Shown: positions 24,516 through 32,601 of the stretch, one piece after another | Layout of the letters: the number at the start of each line of letters is the position of its first letter | How positions within the stretch are numbered: the stretch's first letter is position 1 | Program-made: the position numbers and the translations under genes | Assembly: GCF_001514285.1 (NCBI RefSeq) | Contig: NZ_KQ949040.1 | Location: forward strand, 1 to 43,513 | DNA: 43,513 bases | Reading direction: 5' to 3' | DNA from: Streptomyces sp. DSM 15324 | Lineage (GTDB): Bacteria > Actinomycetota > Actinomycetes > Streptomycetales > Streptomycetaceae | Notes under the pieces: generated by a model | Databases searched by the model: none | What the model saw: only the letters and a program-made list of their open reading frames with translations | Told to the model about the DNA's origin: nothing

Positions 24516-25564
24516 CCTTCACCTACGAGGCTCTGCCCATGCGGGTGGTCTTCGGCCCGGCCAGTCTGCGCCAACTGCCGGCGGAAGCAGACCGCTTGGG
24601 CCTGCGCCGACTGCTGGTGCTGTCCACGCCCGGTCAACGCGCTCTCGCCGAGCACGCGGCCACCCTGCTGGGCGACGCATGCGCGGGTCTCTTCACCGAA
24701 GCCAGGATGCACGTGCCGGTCGAGGTCGCCGAAGCGGCTCGTGCGGCGGCCCACGAGGCCTGCGCGGACGGTTGCCTGGCCATCGGCGGCGGCTCCACCG
24801 TCGGCCTGGGCAAGGCGATCGCCCTGACCTCCGGCCTGCCCGTGATCAGCGTGCCCACCACCTACGCCGGCTCCGAGATGACCCCCGTGTGGGGACTCAC
24901 CGAGAACGGGCGCAAGCGCACAGGCCGCGACCGGGCCTGCCTGCCGCGCAGCGTGGTCTACGACCCGGAACTCACCGTGGGCCTCCCCGCGGATGTGTCG
25001 GTGACCAGCGGCTTCAACGCCATCGCTCACGCCGTCGAGGCCCTGTACGCGCCCGACACCTCGCCGATCGTGTCCCTGATGGCCGAGGAAGGGGTGCGCT
25101 CACTGGCCGCGTCCCTGCCGGCCATCGCCGCCGATCCCGGCGACATGGCGGCGCGCACCGACGCGCTGCGTGGGGCGTGGCTGTGCGGGGCGTGCCTGGG
25201 AGCCACGACCATGTCACTGCACCACAAGCTCTGCCACATCCTCGGCGGCACCTTCGACCTGCCCCACGCCGTCACCCATACCGTTCTGCTCCCGTACGTC
25301 GCCGCCTTCAACCTCCCCGCCGCACCGGCCGCCGAGCAGGCCCTGAACCGTGCCTTGGCCACGGACGACGTACCGAAGCACCTCGCGCACGCATCCGCCG
25401 AGCTCGGTACTCCACACTCACTGGCCGAACTCGGCCTGGCGGAGCGCGACTTCGGCGAGATCATCGCCCAGGCGCAGGCCCAGCCCTACGCCAATCCACG
25501 CCCCGTGACCGCACAAGCCCTCCTCTTCCTCCTCACCCAGGCCCTGAAAGGAACCCTCGCCTGA
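24512..25564 (+). CDS. Maleylacetate reductase
   Basis: This 350-residue Fe-type alcohol dehydrogenase family enzyme reduces maleylacetate to 3-oxoadipate with NAD(P)H. Visible are the nucleotide-binding AIGGGSTVGLGKAIAL (about residues 89-104), VPTTYAGSEMTPVWGLTENG (about 113-132) and the His-rich metal-site region SLHHKLCHILGGTFDLPHAV (about 232-251), with a further His just after it (THT). Motif order and length are typical of MacA/TftE-type enzymes. It completes the route from hydroxyquinol to the beta-ketoadipate pathway. The start overlaps the dioxygenase stop (ATGA). Confidence 0.9.
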   Translation: MTFTYEALPMRVVFGPASLRQLPAEADRLGLRRLLVLSTPGQRALAEHAATLLGDACAGLFTEARMHVPVEVAEAARAAAHEACADGCLAIGGGSTVGLGKAIALTSGLPVISVPTTYAGSEMTPVWGLTENGRKRTGRDRACLPRSVVYDPELTVGLPADVSVTSGFNAIAHAVEALYAPDTSPIVSLMAEEGVRSLAASLPAIAADPGDMAARTDALRGAWLCGACLGATTMSLHHKLCHILGGTFDLPHAVTHTVLLPYVAAFNLPAAPAAEQALNRALATDDVPKHLAHASAELGTPHSLAELGLAERDFGEIIAQAQAQPYANPRPVTAQALLFLLTQALKGTLA

Positions 25565-25609
25565 TCAAGTTGGTGGCCGCCGTACGGCGGCGCCCCGGCA
25601 TGACGCCGC

Positions 25610-25872
25610 GTGCGGTGCTCTGCGCACGAGGGGCCGACGCGGGCCACGTGCCGGCGGGCTCGGACAGGCCGCGCTCGTCGTGGGGCCGTACGGGCAGGCC
25701 GCGAGGCGGGCGGAGGCTCTCGTCACGAGGGTCAGCGGCCAATATCGACGAGACGGGAGCGGAGCGCACCACAACCGCACCGGATCAGGCGGGGAACAGC
25801 GGGGAATCATGGGGAAGGCAACACAGCCGAGCCAGGACGCACCCCTGCCGTTTGCCCAGTTCAGCGGTCTAA
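25610..25872 (+). repeat. att-flanking arm repeat, copy C, without att core
   Basis: Over about 260 bases it follows copy B: GGCTCGGACAGGCCGCG near 25655, AGCGGAGCGCACCACAACCG near 25758, GCGGGGAACAGCGGGGAA near 25790, and TGCCCAGTTCAGCG near 25853. Homology stops at about 25875, just where the 48-base tRNA repeat would be expected. It probably marks the decayed right end of a third element. The rest of the 25565-26101 gap shows no gene. Confidence 0.65.
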
Positions 25873-26101
25873 CCGGTGGCGTCGAGACCGGCTGCGACTT
25901 CCTGCATCACAGCCGCCCCAAGGGCGCCCCTGGGGCCGCAGCAAGTTACGGCCCCGAGTAGAGGCCTGGGCACGCGGTAGCCACGGCCAGAACATGCCTC
26001 CGGCGGGGGGATCAGCCGGCACCGGGATGGGGGGGGCGCCGTACGCCACTGCGGACCCGTAGGGGGGTGCGCGGGGTGCTGCGGTCCTGCTCGCGCTCCT
26101 G

Positions 26102-27169
26102 TCACAGTTGCCGGTTGAGCGCTGCGAGGGTCGCGCCGTTCGGGACCCGGCGGGCGCGGAGGGTCAGGCCCGGTGAGCCGTCGGTCGTGTGGACCGTCAG
26201 TTTCCGCTCGCTGTAATCGATGCCGCGGACCTTCTCCCAGCGCACGGAGACCGAGCGCGCCCTCACCCCTTGCCGGTCTGCCGTGATCGGTCCGAACGCG
26301 ACCTTCCCGCCGTCCTCGATCGTCGTCAGGACGCCGGGGAGCTGCGCCGCGACGACGCCCTCGCAGATCTGCGGGCTGAGGTTGTCGTACGTGCTGCCGA
26401 CCGCGGTCGATATGAAGCGCAGGCCCCGCCCGCGCCGTACCCGAAGGCGGTGCCAGTGGCGCTCGGCGTAGCCGGGGTACGGGTCGGAGTTCAGGTTGAT
26501 GTTGAGTCTCTCCAGCCAGCTCTCCAGCCGGCTCTGCGACCACTCGTCGTACCGGAGGGTTTTGACGTCCGCGTAGCGCACCACCCGCCGCCGGCCGCCC
26601 CAGGAATCGCCTATCAGCAGGCCGCCGCTGAACGTGTACCAGGGCGCGTACGCCAGGAAGAGCACGTCGAAGCCGATCGCGAGGACGGGCACGGCGGCGG
26701 CGACGGCGACCACGGTCAGCCAGTCGCCGAACGAGTTGTCCGGCCATCCAAGGCGCCACTGCCAGGCTAAGTAGCCGCCGAGCAGGGCCGTGTACAGCGC
26801 GAGTTTGCCGAGATCCCGGGCCAGTGCGGTCGCTGGTACCAAGTCGTCGGGGGAAAGGAGTGGGGAAAGTCGCCAGCACCCGACGATCCCCGCCAGCAGG
26901 CACACTGGCGGCGCCAGCCAGCCCCAGGCGCCGTCCGGCCGCCCGGTGTCCGACGCGTAGAGCAGGATCAACGGCGCCACGAGCAGCGCCAGCTCGGCGG
27001 CCATCCGCCAGGCGGGCGTACGGCGGTCGTGCCGGTGTCGGAAGTGTCCGAGACCGGCTTTCTCGGCTGCGCGCGCGACGCGCGGGGGTGGCACGGATGT
27101 GGGCGGCATTTCGCCATCGTCGATCACCCGAGCACGGCCGGACAAGGATGTGGTGCCGGCCGTCGCCAA
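26102..27169 (-). CDS. Hypothetical multi-pass membrane protein
   Basis: The protein has 355 residues from TTG 27169, or 335 from ATG 27109, which may be the true start. Four hydrophobic segments are visible (MAAELALLVAPLILLYAS, LAPPVCLLAGIVGCWRL, LALYTALLGGYLAW, WLTVVAVAAAVPVLAIGFDV). A soluble C-terminal half with PH-like features follows (GGRRRVVRYADVKTLRYDEW, VSVRWEKVRGIDYSERKLTV). No enzymatic motif is seen. It is the first apparently native chromosomal gene right of the island. Function unknown. Confidence 0.6.
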   Translation of the reverse strand: MATAGTTSLSGRARVIDDGEMPPTSVPPPRVARAAEKAGLGHFRHRHDRRTPAWRMAAELALLVAPLILLYASDTGRPDGAWGWLAPPVCLLAGIVGCWRLSPLLSPDDLVPATALARDLGKLALYTALLGGYLAWQWRLGWPDNSFGDWLTVVAVAAAVPVLAIGFDVLFLAYAPWYTFSGGLLIGDSWGGRRRVVRYADVKTLRYDEWSQSRLESWLERLNINLNSDPYPGYAERHWHRLRVRRGRGLRFISTAVGSTYDNLSPQICEGVVAAQLPGVLTTIEDGGKVAFGPITADRQGVRARSVSVRWEKVRGIDYSERKLTVHTTDGSPGLTLRARRVPNGATLAALNRQL

Positions 27170-27256
27170 GCGGTGACGCGGTCGGGCACGAGGCGGGAAG
27201 GGCAGAGGCGCGCCTCACCTCTTGAGTATGGAAGGGCGGCTTGATGTGCTGCGCAC

Positions 27257-27688
27257 ATGATGACGGGCGTGATCACGGGGCTCTGGGCCTTCGTTGGCTC
27301 AGCGATCGGGACGATCCTCGTGGCACGGCGAGTGCGGCGGACAACTGCTCGGGCCGAAGCAGGGGAAGCAGTCTTCTTCCAGGTCGGGGCCAACTTGCCG
27401 GACGAAGGACGCCGCCGATACAGCCTTGGCCAGGTACCGGCCGGAAGTGAGTTCCGGTGGAAACCTCGCCGGTCGTGGACGCGACTGCGCGAACTCCCGA
27501 CAGATCTGAGCTACGTCTGCGCACGCGAAGCGACCTCTCGCGAAAGGTTGTGGCTCCCGAGCGACGCGCGGGTGATCGAGTGTGAATCGTCTGCGGGATC
27601 CGTACGGCTATGGGTCCACGCGGAACACGCGGCGCACGTTGCCAAGATGATCCGGCGTACAGACACCCCTGACTCGTCGAGGCCTTAG
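27257..27688 (+). CDS. Small membrane-anchored hypothetical protein (DUF2550-like layout)
   Basis: The protein has 143 residues: an N-terminal helix (VITGLWAFVGSAIGTILVAR), then a basic cytoplasmic domain (FQVGANLPDEGRRRYSLGQV, EFRWKPRRSWTRLRELPTDL). The layout of one helix followed by a compact domain with FRWKPR resembles DUF2550 proteins of actinobacteria, but the match is weak by eye. Start is ATG 27257, or the adjacent ATG 27260. It is divergent from the membrane protein at 26102. Confidence 0.5.
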   Translation: MMTGVITGLWAFVGSAIGTILVARRVRRTTARAEAGEAVFFQVGANLPDEGRRRYSLGQVPAGSEFRWKPRRSWTRLRELPTDLSYVCAREATSRERLWLPSDARVIECESSAGSVRLWVHAEHAAHVAKMIRRTDTPDSSRP

Positions 27689-27757
27689 CCGGGTACGACG
27701 GTGGGCTGCTCGCGGAGGACGGGAGGGCCCGCGGATTCGTGATCGTGACCAGTCGGC

Positions 27758-28000
27758 ATGCCATCGCTGCGCGAGAGGTGCTGGAACACCTACGCCAACG
27801 AGACGGCGGAAGCCGATGGCGCCACGGCCCCGCCCAGGCCGAACCCCGACCCCGACGACGTGACACTGATCGAGCCGCCACATTGCCCCGAATGCGGTCC
27901 TTTGGTGCGCGCGTACCCGACCGGCTACGACCGGTGGGCCAGCCTCGCCATGGTGGAGTTGCCCGCGAAAGACGTCCCAGCGGCCTTCCGCGGGGAGTAG
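27758..28000 (+). CDS. Small Cys-motif protein, possibly truncated DUF6083-like
   Basis: The protein has 80 residues with a CPECG motif flanked by PPH and a Tyr/Trp-rich stretch (YPTGYDRWASLAMVELPAKD). This resembles the start of small Streptomyces proteins in which CxxC lies before a W-rich segment and DVP; those normally continue past this point, whereas here the frame stops after AAFRGE. Downstream, 28001-28230 stays open in the next frame (LPDLLSYEPAISPGGTPLGD), so a fused or broken gene is possible. Confidence 0.35.
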   Translation: MPSLRERCWNTYANETAEADGATAPPRPNPDPDDVTLIEPPHCPECGPLVRAYPTGYDRWASLAMVELPAKDVPAAFRGE

Positions 28001-28381
28001 CAAGGCGCTGCCCGATCTGCTGTCCTACGAGCCGGCCATCAGCCCCGGCGGCACCCCTCTCGGCGACGGGTCCCGGGAGCGCGAGGTCACACGCAGCGTG
28101 ATGCGGCTCCGCGGCATGCACACCGTGGAGGAGTACATCGACAAGACGGCGGCCGCGGCGGTCAGGTCGGACGGGCGATCGGAACGCCGGGTGCCACTTC
28201 GGGAATGTGAATTACATCATGCGACCCACTGAAACCATCTGATCATTTGGCACCTCATACAGCACGCACGGAAGAGAAGGGTGAGAGAAAGAAAAGGAAA
28301 CAGGGGGTCTGACCGATTCATCCCGGCATGGCGGACCTCTCACGGTTACTTGCAGAAAGAATGCCAGTGGAAGGAATTAAC
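28001..28381. other. Gap with a coding-like remnant and the lectin promoter region
   Basis: Bases 28002-28231 form an open frame with normal codon use (REREVTRSVMRLRGMHTVEE) but no start or recognised family, so it is probably a gene fragment. From about 28200 the DNA becomes AT-richer and purine-rich up to the lectin ribosome site (GGAAGGA at 28369). Confidence 0.35.
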
Positions 28382-28900
28382 ATGGGTGGCACATTAGCTC
28401 GCACTCGCACCCCGAACCTGGGGAATTTAGCGCGTCGCGGATGGGCGGCGATTCTCGCCCTCGGGCTTTTCATGGGACTGTCCCTCATGAACGCGAGCAG
28501 CGCGTCCGCATACGTCGGGCCGAACCTCCTGCGCAACTGGGAGAACGGGCAATGCCTGGACAGCAACTGGGACGGCCAGGTCTACATGAACGGCTGCTCG
28601 ACGGGGAACGACTACCAGACCTGGACCCCGCTCTTCGCTCGCCACACGTCCAGTGACGTGGTCCAGCTGCAGAACAAGGCGACCGGACGGTGCCTGAGGT
28701 TCGACATCAACTTCCGCCTGCGCACCGACTCGTGCCTCGGCAGCGACGGCCTCCACGCCGGACTCTGGAACGCTGTCGGGTCGAGCTGGAACCAGGTCAA
28801 GCTCCAGAGCGCCCTCGAATCCGGCCTGTGCGTGAGCAACAGCGCCGCCCTGCATTCGTGCGGCAACGGCGGATCCCAGCTCTGGAAGCTGGGCTTCTGA
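28382..28900 (+). CDS. Secreted ricin-type beta-trefoil lectin
   Basis: The protein has 172 residues. A signal peptide with a twin-basic start and a long hydrophobic core (RRGWAAILALGLFMGLSLMN) ends at an ASSASA-Y cleavage site, near residue 38. The mature part is one beta-trefoil of about 130 residues with the three Q-x-W-like repeats visible as YQTWTPL, WNQVKLQ and SQLWKLGF, and paired cysteines (GQCLDS/NGC, GRCLRF/DSC, GLCVS/HSC). It probably binds extracellular carbohydrate; no catalytic domain is attached. ATG 28382 is preceded by GGAAGGA at ideal distance, so it is preferred over the upstream in-frame ATG. Confidence 0.8.
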   Translation: MGGTLARTRTPNLGNLARRGWAAILALGLFMGLSLMNASSASAYVGPNLLRNWENGQCLDSNWDGQVYMNGCSTGNDYQTWTPLFARHTSSDVVQLQNKATGRCLRFDINFRLRTDSCLGSDGLHAGLWNAVGSSWNQVKLQSALESGLCVSNSAALHSCGNGGSQLWKLGF

Positions 28901-28919
28901 AAGCCGGCCGCGTTTGGAC

Positions 28920-29031
28920 CCTTGAATGGGTGGCCTTGAATGGGTGGCCTTGAATAGGTGGCCTTGAATAGGTGGTCTTGAATTGATGGTCTTGAATTGA
29001 TGGTCCTGATCTGGCGGCCATGAATGGGTGG
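28920..29031 (+). repeat. Eight tandem 14-bp repeats (minisatellite)
   Basis: Consensus CCTTGAATGGGTGG. Units 1-2 are exact, 3-4 read AATAGG, 5-6 read TCTTGAATTGATGG, unit 7 is diverged and unit 8 returns to AATGGGTGG. The paired variants show that units were duplicated two at a time. The array starts 20 bases after the lectin stop. Confidence 0.93.
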
Positions 29032-29135
29032 GTTTCTCGACCTCAGAGCCGAGGAACCCATCCGCCGGTGCGCTTGTGGCGCGGTCGCTGTGAGCGTGGG
29101 TTTCCCCGAACCGGTCGCAAGCCTACGATCGCACA

Positions 29136-29594
29136 ATGAGCTACGACATCTACTTCTTGAACCGACGCGACGGGCAGCCCTGGGGTGAGGTCCTGGAGGC
29201 GATGGAGGACGCAGCCGAGGACAGCGAGCCGATCCCCGCCCACCTCCTTGAAGCGTGGGACCGGATAGTGCCCCAGGCTCGGACCCTGCTCGGCGAAGTG
29301 GAGATCACGGAGTACGAGCAGGAGTCGCGGGACCTGAGCCACTCGCGCACCGGCATCGACCTGTCCGTCTGCGGCGACGAGGTGAGCATCACGGTGCCCT
29401 ACTGGCATGCGGGAGACGGCGCCGCAGTCGTGCTCGGCCAGGTGTCCGCCCTCGCGGCCATCGTCGAGAGGGAAACCGGGCTGACTGCCTACGATCCCCA
29501 GACGGAACGTCCGCTGAGGGAGACGCCCCCGGAAGGCTCGATCGGGCTGATGTCGCGCATCACCGAGGATCTGCGCAGCCGCTACGGCAGTTGA
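29136..29594 (+). CDS. Hypothetical protein, 152 aa
   Basis: This soluble acidic protein begins MSYDIYFLNRRDGQPWGEVL, which is a recurrent N terminus among Streptomyces hypotheticals of unknown role, followed by EAMEDAAEDSEPIP. The middle contains VEITEYEQESRDLSHSRTGI and IDLSVCGDEVSITVPYWH, and the C terminus is helical (VSALAAIVERETGLTAYDPQ). No catalytic motif is evident. The gene stands alone between the minisatellite and the convergent regulator. Confidence 0.6.
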   Translation: MSYDIYFLNRRDGQPWGEVLEAMEDAAEDSEPIPAHLLEAWDRIVPQARTLLGEVEITEYEQESRDLSHSRTGIDLSVCGDEVSITVPYWHAGDGAAVVLGQVSALAAIVERETGLTAYDPQTERPLRETPPEGSIGLMSRITEDLRSRYGS

Positions 29595-29711
29595 TCACCG
29601 AGCACCGGCGGGGCCGGCCGGGTTCCGAGCCATCTGTTCGCCGCCGCTTGCCACGGTCTTGCCAGATCCAGCCAGATCCTGGGGTTCAGCCGACGAACTC
29701 CTCAGCGGTGA

Positions 29712-30086
29712 TCACGTGTCGGGTGTGCCGGGCGCGGGCCGGGGAGCCTCCAGGCGCAGCACGAGTGCACGTAGGGCCCTCAGCTCGGCGTCCAGGGCCT
29801 GCGCGCCTTCACGGGTGAGGGTTACCCATGTCCGGGGGCGTCGACCGGCGTAACCCTTCTCCACGGTGATCATTCCGGACTCCTCCAGCACCTTCAGGTG
29901 CCGGGAGAGATTCCCGTCGGTGACGGCCAGTTGCTTCTTCAGGAAGCTGAACTCGACCCGGTCGGCTTCGCGGGCAACGGTGAGGACGCCCAGCCGCACA
30001 CGCTGGTGGACGGTGTCGTCCAGCGCCTGGGTGGGATGCAGTTCCTCTTGGTCGCCCTGCGTAGCGGTCGAGTCTTCGAGGCTCAT
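29712..30086 (-). CDS. Winged-helix transcriptional regulator (MarR/ArsR-like)
   Basis: This 124-residue regulator has a winged helix at about residues 28-95: VRLGVLTVAREADRVEFSFL, KKQLAVTDGNLSRHLKVLEE (recognition helix), SGMITVEKGYAGRRPRTWV (wing). This belongs to the HTH_27/TrmB-like group whose genes are usually coupled to a membrane protein, as here: the upstream membrane protein stop overlaps its ATG (30083-30086). The dyad ACTTTG-N5-CAAAGT at 30993 is its candidate operator. Confidence 0.8.
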   Translation of the reverse strand: MSLEDSTATQGDQEELHPTQALDDTVHQRVRLGVLTVAREADRVEFSFLKKQLAVTDGNLSRHLKVLEESGMITVEKGYAGRRPRTWVTLTREGAQALDAELRALRALVLRLEAPRPAPGTPDT

Positions 30087-30913
30087 GAGACGACCGTACC
30101 CGCCTCTGCGACGCCGGGCGCGCCCCGTCGGCGGACCGCCGCCCACTCGCACAGACCGGCGAGGAGCAGGACAGCAGCGAGCAGAAGGGCCTTGACCTGT
30201 GGTCCGTCGGCCCAGCCCGGGTGGGCGGGATGCTGCCAGGGAAGCCATCCGCTGCCCCAGGAGGCTCCCAGGTACCCCGTGAGCAGCAGGGCGTGAGCGA
30301 TGCCGGCCGCCGCGACGATCCAACTGCGTTCGGCAACGCCGAGGGCGATGAGTCCGATGCCGACCAGGTACCACGGGGAGGCGTAGCTGTTCTCCAGCAG
30401 CGCGGCCTCCCACGGCTGGTCCTTGCCGAACAGCAACACCACCAGAGCTGTCGTGATCACGGTGGTGGCTGCCGCGATCACGCGGACCCACATGCCGCGC
30501 CGGGGGACGACGCCCCGGGCCTCACCGCGCAGGCGGTACCAGCGGGCGAAGGCGAACCATGCGAGGGGGAGGAGCGCGAACCACACGCCCCATGCCGTGA
30601 AGCGCAGGAAAGCTCCGTCGAATTCACCCTTCAGACAGGGGGTTCCCGGTTCGTGGACGACGCACAGGCCGGTCAGCTCGGCGTAGGCGAACGTCGGATA
30701 GGACCCGATGTCGCGCCCGTGGGCTCCGAAGTTGAAGGCGTACCGGGCAACCGGAATCGCCGCGAGTGCAAGGAGTCCGAAGCCAAGGAGGGGAGTCCAT
30801 GCTCCGTTGGTCTGCGTGCGGGTCCTCGCCCGGAGGCCTTCCGTCGCAGCCAGCAAGGCGGCGGCGTCCCCCCTCGGTTCCGATCCCGCGCTGCTCGGTG
30901 CGGATGTTCCCAT
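30083..30913 (-). CDS. Multi-pass membrane protein paired with winged-helix regulator
   Basis: The protein has 276 residues and about six hydrophobic helices, including LLGFGLLALAAIPVARYAF, FTAWGVWFALLPLAWFAF, VIAAATTVITTALVVLLFG, SPWYLVGIGLIALGV and ALLLAAVLLLAGLCEWAAV, after a 40-residue N-terminal region. An extracellular loop has a cysteine pair (LCVVHEPGTPC). No transporter signature is visible. It is cotranscribed and overlaps with the regulator by ATGA. Before the start, an 11-base unit GCGCTTTGGCA repeats twice (30932-30953). Confidence 0.65.
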   Translation of the reverse strand: MGTSAPSSAGSEPRGDAAALLAATEGLRARTRTQTNGAWTPLLGFGLLALAAIPVARYAFNFGAHGRDIGSYPTFAYAELTGLCVVHEPGTPCLKGEFDGAFLRFTAWGVWFALLPLAWFAFARWYRLRGEARGVVPRRGMWVRVIAAATTVITTALVVLLFGKDQPWEAALLENSYASPWYLVGIGLIALGVAERSWIVAAAGIAHALLLTGYLGASWGSGWLPWQHPAHPGWADGPQVKALLLAAVLLLAGLCEWAAVRRRGAPGVAEAGTVVS

Positions 30914-30992
30914 CTGTCCCCCTTGTGGCCTGCGCTTTGGCAGCGCTTTGGCAGCGCTTGTGAGCGGCCCGCCAGATGGGCGCCCGCGCTTA

Positions 30993-31009
30993 ACTTTGCA
31001 TCACAAAGT
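30993..31009. promoter_or_regulatory. Dyad ACTTTG-N5-CAAAGT upstream of membrane/regulator operon
   Basis: This perfect 6-bp inverted repeat lies 80 bases before the operon start and is suited to a small winged-helix repressor. It overlaps the end of an open frame fragment on the minus strand (30990-31190, ending in FVMQS). Confidence 0.45.
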
Positions 31010-31133
31010 ACATGGCAATCAAGAGTGAGTCGGGTACGGCGGCCTCGTCGTCGAAGCCGGCCTCGGTGAGCTTCCCCGCGAGGGCCTCTGCGGGCCCGAT
31101 GAACGGCGCGTAGAGCGAGTCGTCCGGCATGAG

Positions 31134-31762
31134 GTGCTCGGCGAGGGAGACTCCAAGACCGCGGGGCTCATGGCCAAGCATCTGCACACCATCCACAAGA
31201 AGGTCGTCGGAGACGTCATCGACACCGCCCGTCCCGGACTCGGCGGCTACGACGCGAGCGGGCCCCGCGACGCCATGTGGGCGGCGCTGACCGAGATGCA
31301 CCCCATGCTGCGCGTCTACGAGGCGTTCGCCTTCCGGTCTACAGGATGCCCGACACCGGCGAGGACCGGTTCAAGCTGGTGATACGGACGGTGGTGAGGA
31401 ACTTCCACATCTCCCACCTGCGCGCGGCGATCCCCTACGCGCTGCAGACCTCGCTCGTCGAACTCCCCGTCATGGGCACCCTTCCCGCCAGGATGCGCAC
31501 GTCGATGGGGCTGTCACCGCCCATGGACAGGGCAGCGGTCCTGGCCGCGAAACTCTTCCTCCCCGTCGCGTGGCTGATGCAGCAGGGCCCGTACGAGCGC
31601 TACATGCTGCGCCGCATGTGGGGCCCCGACAGCATCCGCCTGCTCGAGTCGGCCCGCCGCCTCCACGAGCAGACGCTCGCCGCGCGCGCCGTCGGCCGAC
31701 TGGCCGCGGGCGCGAGAGAGGCCGCCGCACCCGCCGAGGGCGCGGCCCCGAGCGTGCGGTGA
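31134..31762 (+). pseudogene. MpaB-like (DUF2236) oxygenase, 5'-truncated and frameshifted
   Basis: The first frame reads AGLMAKHLHTIHKKVVGDVI, then YDASGPRDAMWAALTEMHPM and LRVYEAFAF, which fits the YDA-P-W-T-H-L-YE-F pattern of oxygenase MpaB family proteins. At about 31333 the frame is lost and continues one frame over as VYRMPDTGEDRF to LVIRTVVRNFHISHLRAAIP and a helical C terminus up to 31762. The N-terminal part is missing; left of 31130 the coding-like frame is on the opposite strand (AEHLMPDDSLYAPFIGPAEA), so a rearrangement breakpoint lies there. The family call is by pattern only. Confidence 0.5.
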
Positions 31763-31836
31763 CCTCCCAGGCGTCCCAGGCGCCCACCGCCGGCATCGTG
31801 CGCGTGTCCGCGCCGTAAGGACGCGGCGGGCGCGGC

Positions 31837-32550
31837 TCAGGTGCGGCGGGCCGCGCGCTCGGTCTTCGCCCGGACCGTGTCGATGATCGCCTGGACGGCC
31901 GTCACGAAGTTCTGGGGGTCGTCCAGGCTCACGAACCGTGGGGCGACCCGCGCGATGTTGGGATATTTGTCGGACGGCAGGGTGCGGTAGTCCGTCTCCC
32001 AGGCTTTCAGGTCGGCGTCCCGGAGCTCCGGGGACAGCGCGGCCAGGCTCGCGTCCATGGCGCTGTAGGCCAGCACCAGGTCGGCGAAGACCCGGTAGTA
32101 CCGGGCGGCTTCGGCGTCGTCGAGACCGGCCCGGCGCATGCAGTCCAGTTTGCGCTCCACGGACCGGAACTCGTTCTCCCGCCGGGCGGTGCGCGCGGCG
32201 GCCAGGGCCCCGACCCGGGGATGGCGGAGAAACGCCTCGTGGGTGTGGATCGCGATCTGCATGAGGTCGTGGGCCCAGTCGTCCGTGGGCGGTGGGGTGT
32301 GGGCCAGGGCCTCCTCGTGCAGGGCGTCGATGAGTGCGAGCAGAAGCTCGTCCTTGTTGCGGAAGTGCCGGTAGATCGCCGTCGGATGGGCGGACAGCTC
32401 CCGGCCGAGGGCCTGGAACGTCAGCTTCTCCATACCGGAGGAGTCCGCGACCCGGAACGCTGCCTGGACGATCAGCTCCTGGCTCAGGGTGCCGCGCGGC
32501 AGCCGGCTCCGGCTCGCCCTCTTGGTCGTCCTGGCGCTTCTCTCGGTCAT
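31837..32550 (-). CDS. TetR-family regulator next to gamma-glutamyltransferase
   Basis: This 237-residue protein has a basic N-terminal tail, a helix-turn-helix at about residues 25-70 (LIVQAAFRVADSSGMEKLTF, QALGRELSAHPTAIYRHFRN) and a helical ligand-binding domain. It lies downstream of the gamma-glutamyltransferase gene on the same strand (52-base gap) and is preceded by GGAAGGAAGC. The palindrome between the transferase and the divergent ABC operon (34328-34350) is its likely site, which would let it control both transcripts. Confidence 0.85.
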   Translation of the reverse strand: MTERSARTTKRASRSRLPRGTLSQELIVQAAFRVADSSGMEKLTFQALGRELSAHPTAIYRHFRNKDELLLALIDALHEEALAHTPPPTDDWAHDLMQIAIHTHEAFLRHPRVGALAAARTARRENEFRSVERKLDCMRRAGLDDAEAARYYRVFADLVLAYSAMDASLAALSPELRDADLKAWETDYRTLPSDKYPNIARVAPRFVSLDDPQNFVTAVQAIIDTVRAKTERAARRT

Positions 32551-32601
32551 GCTTCCTTCCCCACGTCGCTCGCTCCCATGATCGCGTATCCGGCCATGGC
32601 G

